From Porphyrobacter sp. (GTDB taxonomy: Bacteria > Pseudomonadota > Alphaproteobacteria > Sphingomonadales > Sphingomonadaceae): a stretch of DNA of 6,366 nucleotides. Below the pieces are notes generated by a model, which saw only the letters and a list, made by a program, of their open reading frames with translations, ran no database searches and had not been told where the DNA came from. The position numbers and the translations under genes are program-made. The stretch is taken from the NCBI GenBank assembly GCA_021732945.1, contig JAKFWB010000069.1, positions 1 to 6,366 on the forward strand, in the 5' to 3' direction. Shown one piece after another: positions 5,873 through 6,366 of this stretch; position 1 is the stretch's first letter; each line of letters opens with the position of its first letter.

Positions 5873-6138
5873 GGGAAGACGTATTTCAGCCCGTGCTGGA
5901 CGAATTCGATGAGATTTCGCCGATTCACCTTGGCGCGATCATTGGATTTTATAGCTAAGCTACACGCGATACTGCACCGGATCGATGAGCTGATCTCGGT
6001 TTTGCTGATGCCTAGTTCGCCTTCAAGACTTCGCAGTGCAAACGGATCTGAGATCGTCGACTCATCGAATTGACCATGCTTGATCTGGTCTTCCAAGCTC
6101 ATCAGCTTCAGCAGAAGCACGATGTCTTGGCTTTTCAT
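5865..6138 (-). pseudogene. N-terminal part of the interrupted helix-turn-helix-like gene
   Basis: Starts at the ATG at 6138 and gives 91 native residues before the insertion. Residues 35-62 (ALRSLEGELGISKTEISSSI...) look like a helix-turn-helix with the turn near LGIS, followed by VNRRNLIEFVQHGLKYVFPAK. Excising the element and one 8-bp copy joins codon 91 to the downstream half in frame, giving a 181-residue protein. As it stands, the frame runs 29 residues into the insertion sequence and stops at 5776, so a 120-residue chimera keeping the whole DNA-binding region could still be made. By eye this region is poorer in GC than the relaxase and parA genes, which suggests acquired cargo. Its ribosome-binding site (GGGG, 6144-6147) lies in the large palindrome just upstream. 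The exact function is unknown; a transcriptional regulator is the best guess. Confidence 0.75.
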
Positions 6139-6141
6139 ACA

Positions 6142-6185
6142 GACCCCATCTGTCCTTTGTCCTAGGACAAAGGACAGATGGGGTC
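6142..6185. promoter_or_regulatory. 44-bp perfect palindrome at the start of the helix-turn-helix gene; probable operator
   Basis: The two 22-bp halves (6142-6163 and 6164-6185) are exact reverse complements with no spacer, centred on CCTAGG. Each half holds two pentamers spaced 7 bp apart: TGTCC at 6151 and 6158, GGACA at 6165 and 6172. The near edge is three bases from the gene's start codon, so it covers the likely ribosome-binding site and transcription start. This position and the nested symmetric boxes fit an operator for the gene's own product. In RNA it would fold into a strong hairpin hiding the ribosome-binding site. Seen: the symmetry. Inferred: the role. Confidence 0.7.
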
Positions 6186-6204
6186 ATCAGGCAGGACGTG
6201 TCAA
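6176..6204 (-). promoter_or_regulatory. Possible promoter of the helix-turn-helix gene (good -35, poor -10)
   Basis: On the minus strand a perfect TTGACA lies at 6199-6204. At 17-18 bp downstream the bases are CCATCT or CATCTG, a poor -10 match that falls inside the 44-bp palindrome. If real, the start of transcription would be inside the palindrome and repression would be simple occlusion. Confidence 0.3.
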
Positions 6205-6366
6205 ACGCCAAATCATCGGGGGCTTCCAGCTAGACCGCCTCAGTCGAGAGATAACCTTATTGCCCGCAGAGTGGCGGCACCCTCCGTCTGCTTCTGTCGC
6301 ATATCGACCCGATTGTGTTGAAAATCCCGTCGCCGAGATCGAGGCTAGGACCAGTTTAGGCGGGGT
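6187..6366. other. Right-edge segment with no supported gene
   Basis: A minus-strand frame stays open from the window edge down to a stop at 6187-6189 (59 codons, no start inside). The peptide (ending KPPMIWRLTRPA) has no motif I recognise, and such a run is easily chance at this GC level. It could be the tail of a gene beyond the edge or the end of another mobile element. Apart from the TTGACA near 6199, I see nothing I can support here. Confidence 0.3.

Overview
The window looks like part of a conjugative plasmid (or a related integrative element) from an alphaproteobacterium, most plausibly a sphingomonad. The grounds are the high-GC coding bias of the left half and the order MobF-type relaxase-helicase, short ParA ATPase, small ribbon-helix-helix (RHH) partner. 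The taxon is inferred from remembered gene content and codon style, not from a search.

Layout: (1) 1-2211, plus strand: the helicase half of a TrwC/TraI (MobF) relaxase; its N-terminal nicking domain lies before the window. (2) 2213-3331: a compact type Ib partition cassette. parA (2286-2975) overlaps by ATGA a gene for an 86-residue RHH protein (2972-3232), the likely centromere binder. Three blocks of 8-bp phased repeats lie in and around it. Block A (2213-2316) has 13 consecutive octamers of consensus CATGTCCA across the relaxase stop and the parA ribosome-binding site and start. Block B (2895-2942) lies inside the 3' end of parA. Block C (3292-3331) lies past the RHH gene on the opposite strand. 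A four-tract G-quadruplex motif (3251-3280) sits between the RHH gene and block C. (3) 3385-4243, plus strand: an 82-residue His-rich protein with an INPAT...GGVDVGGNP motif and a 181-residue protein with two membrane segments, both of unknown function. (4) 4263-6138, minus strand: a helix-turn-helix-like gene of about 181 codons, cut in two by a complete 1322-bp IS256-family element (4543-5864) with 32-bp perfect inverted ends, an 8-bp target duplication and an intact 407-residue transposase. Removing the element and one target copy restores one open frame. (5) 6142-6185: a 44-bp perfect palindrome abutting the start of the broken gene. (6) 6187-6366: no gene I can support.

How the parts fit: the relaxase-helicase transfers the plasmid, and ParA plus the RHH protein would segregate it using the octamer blocks as centromere and probably as their own operator. 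The 82- and 181-residue genes are accessory backbone genes. The helix-turn-helix gene looks like lower-GC cargo (GC judged by eye) that was probably self-regulated through the palindrome before the element broke it. The most notable signal is the 8-bp phased repeat system. It resembles in principle the 7-bp heptads bound by the omega RHH protein of pSM19035, but has a different unit and period and runs into the parA coding sequence at both ends.
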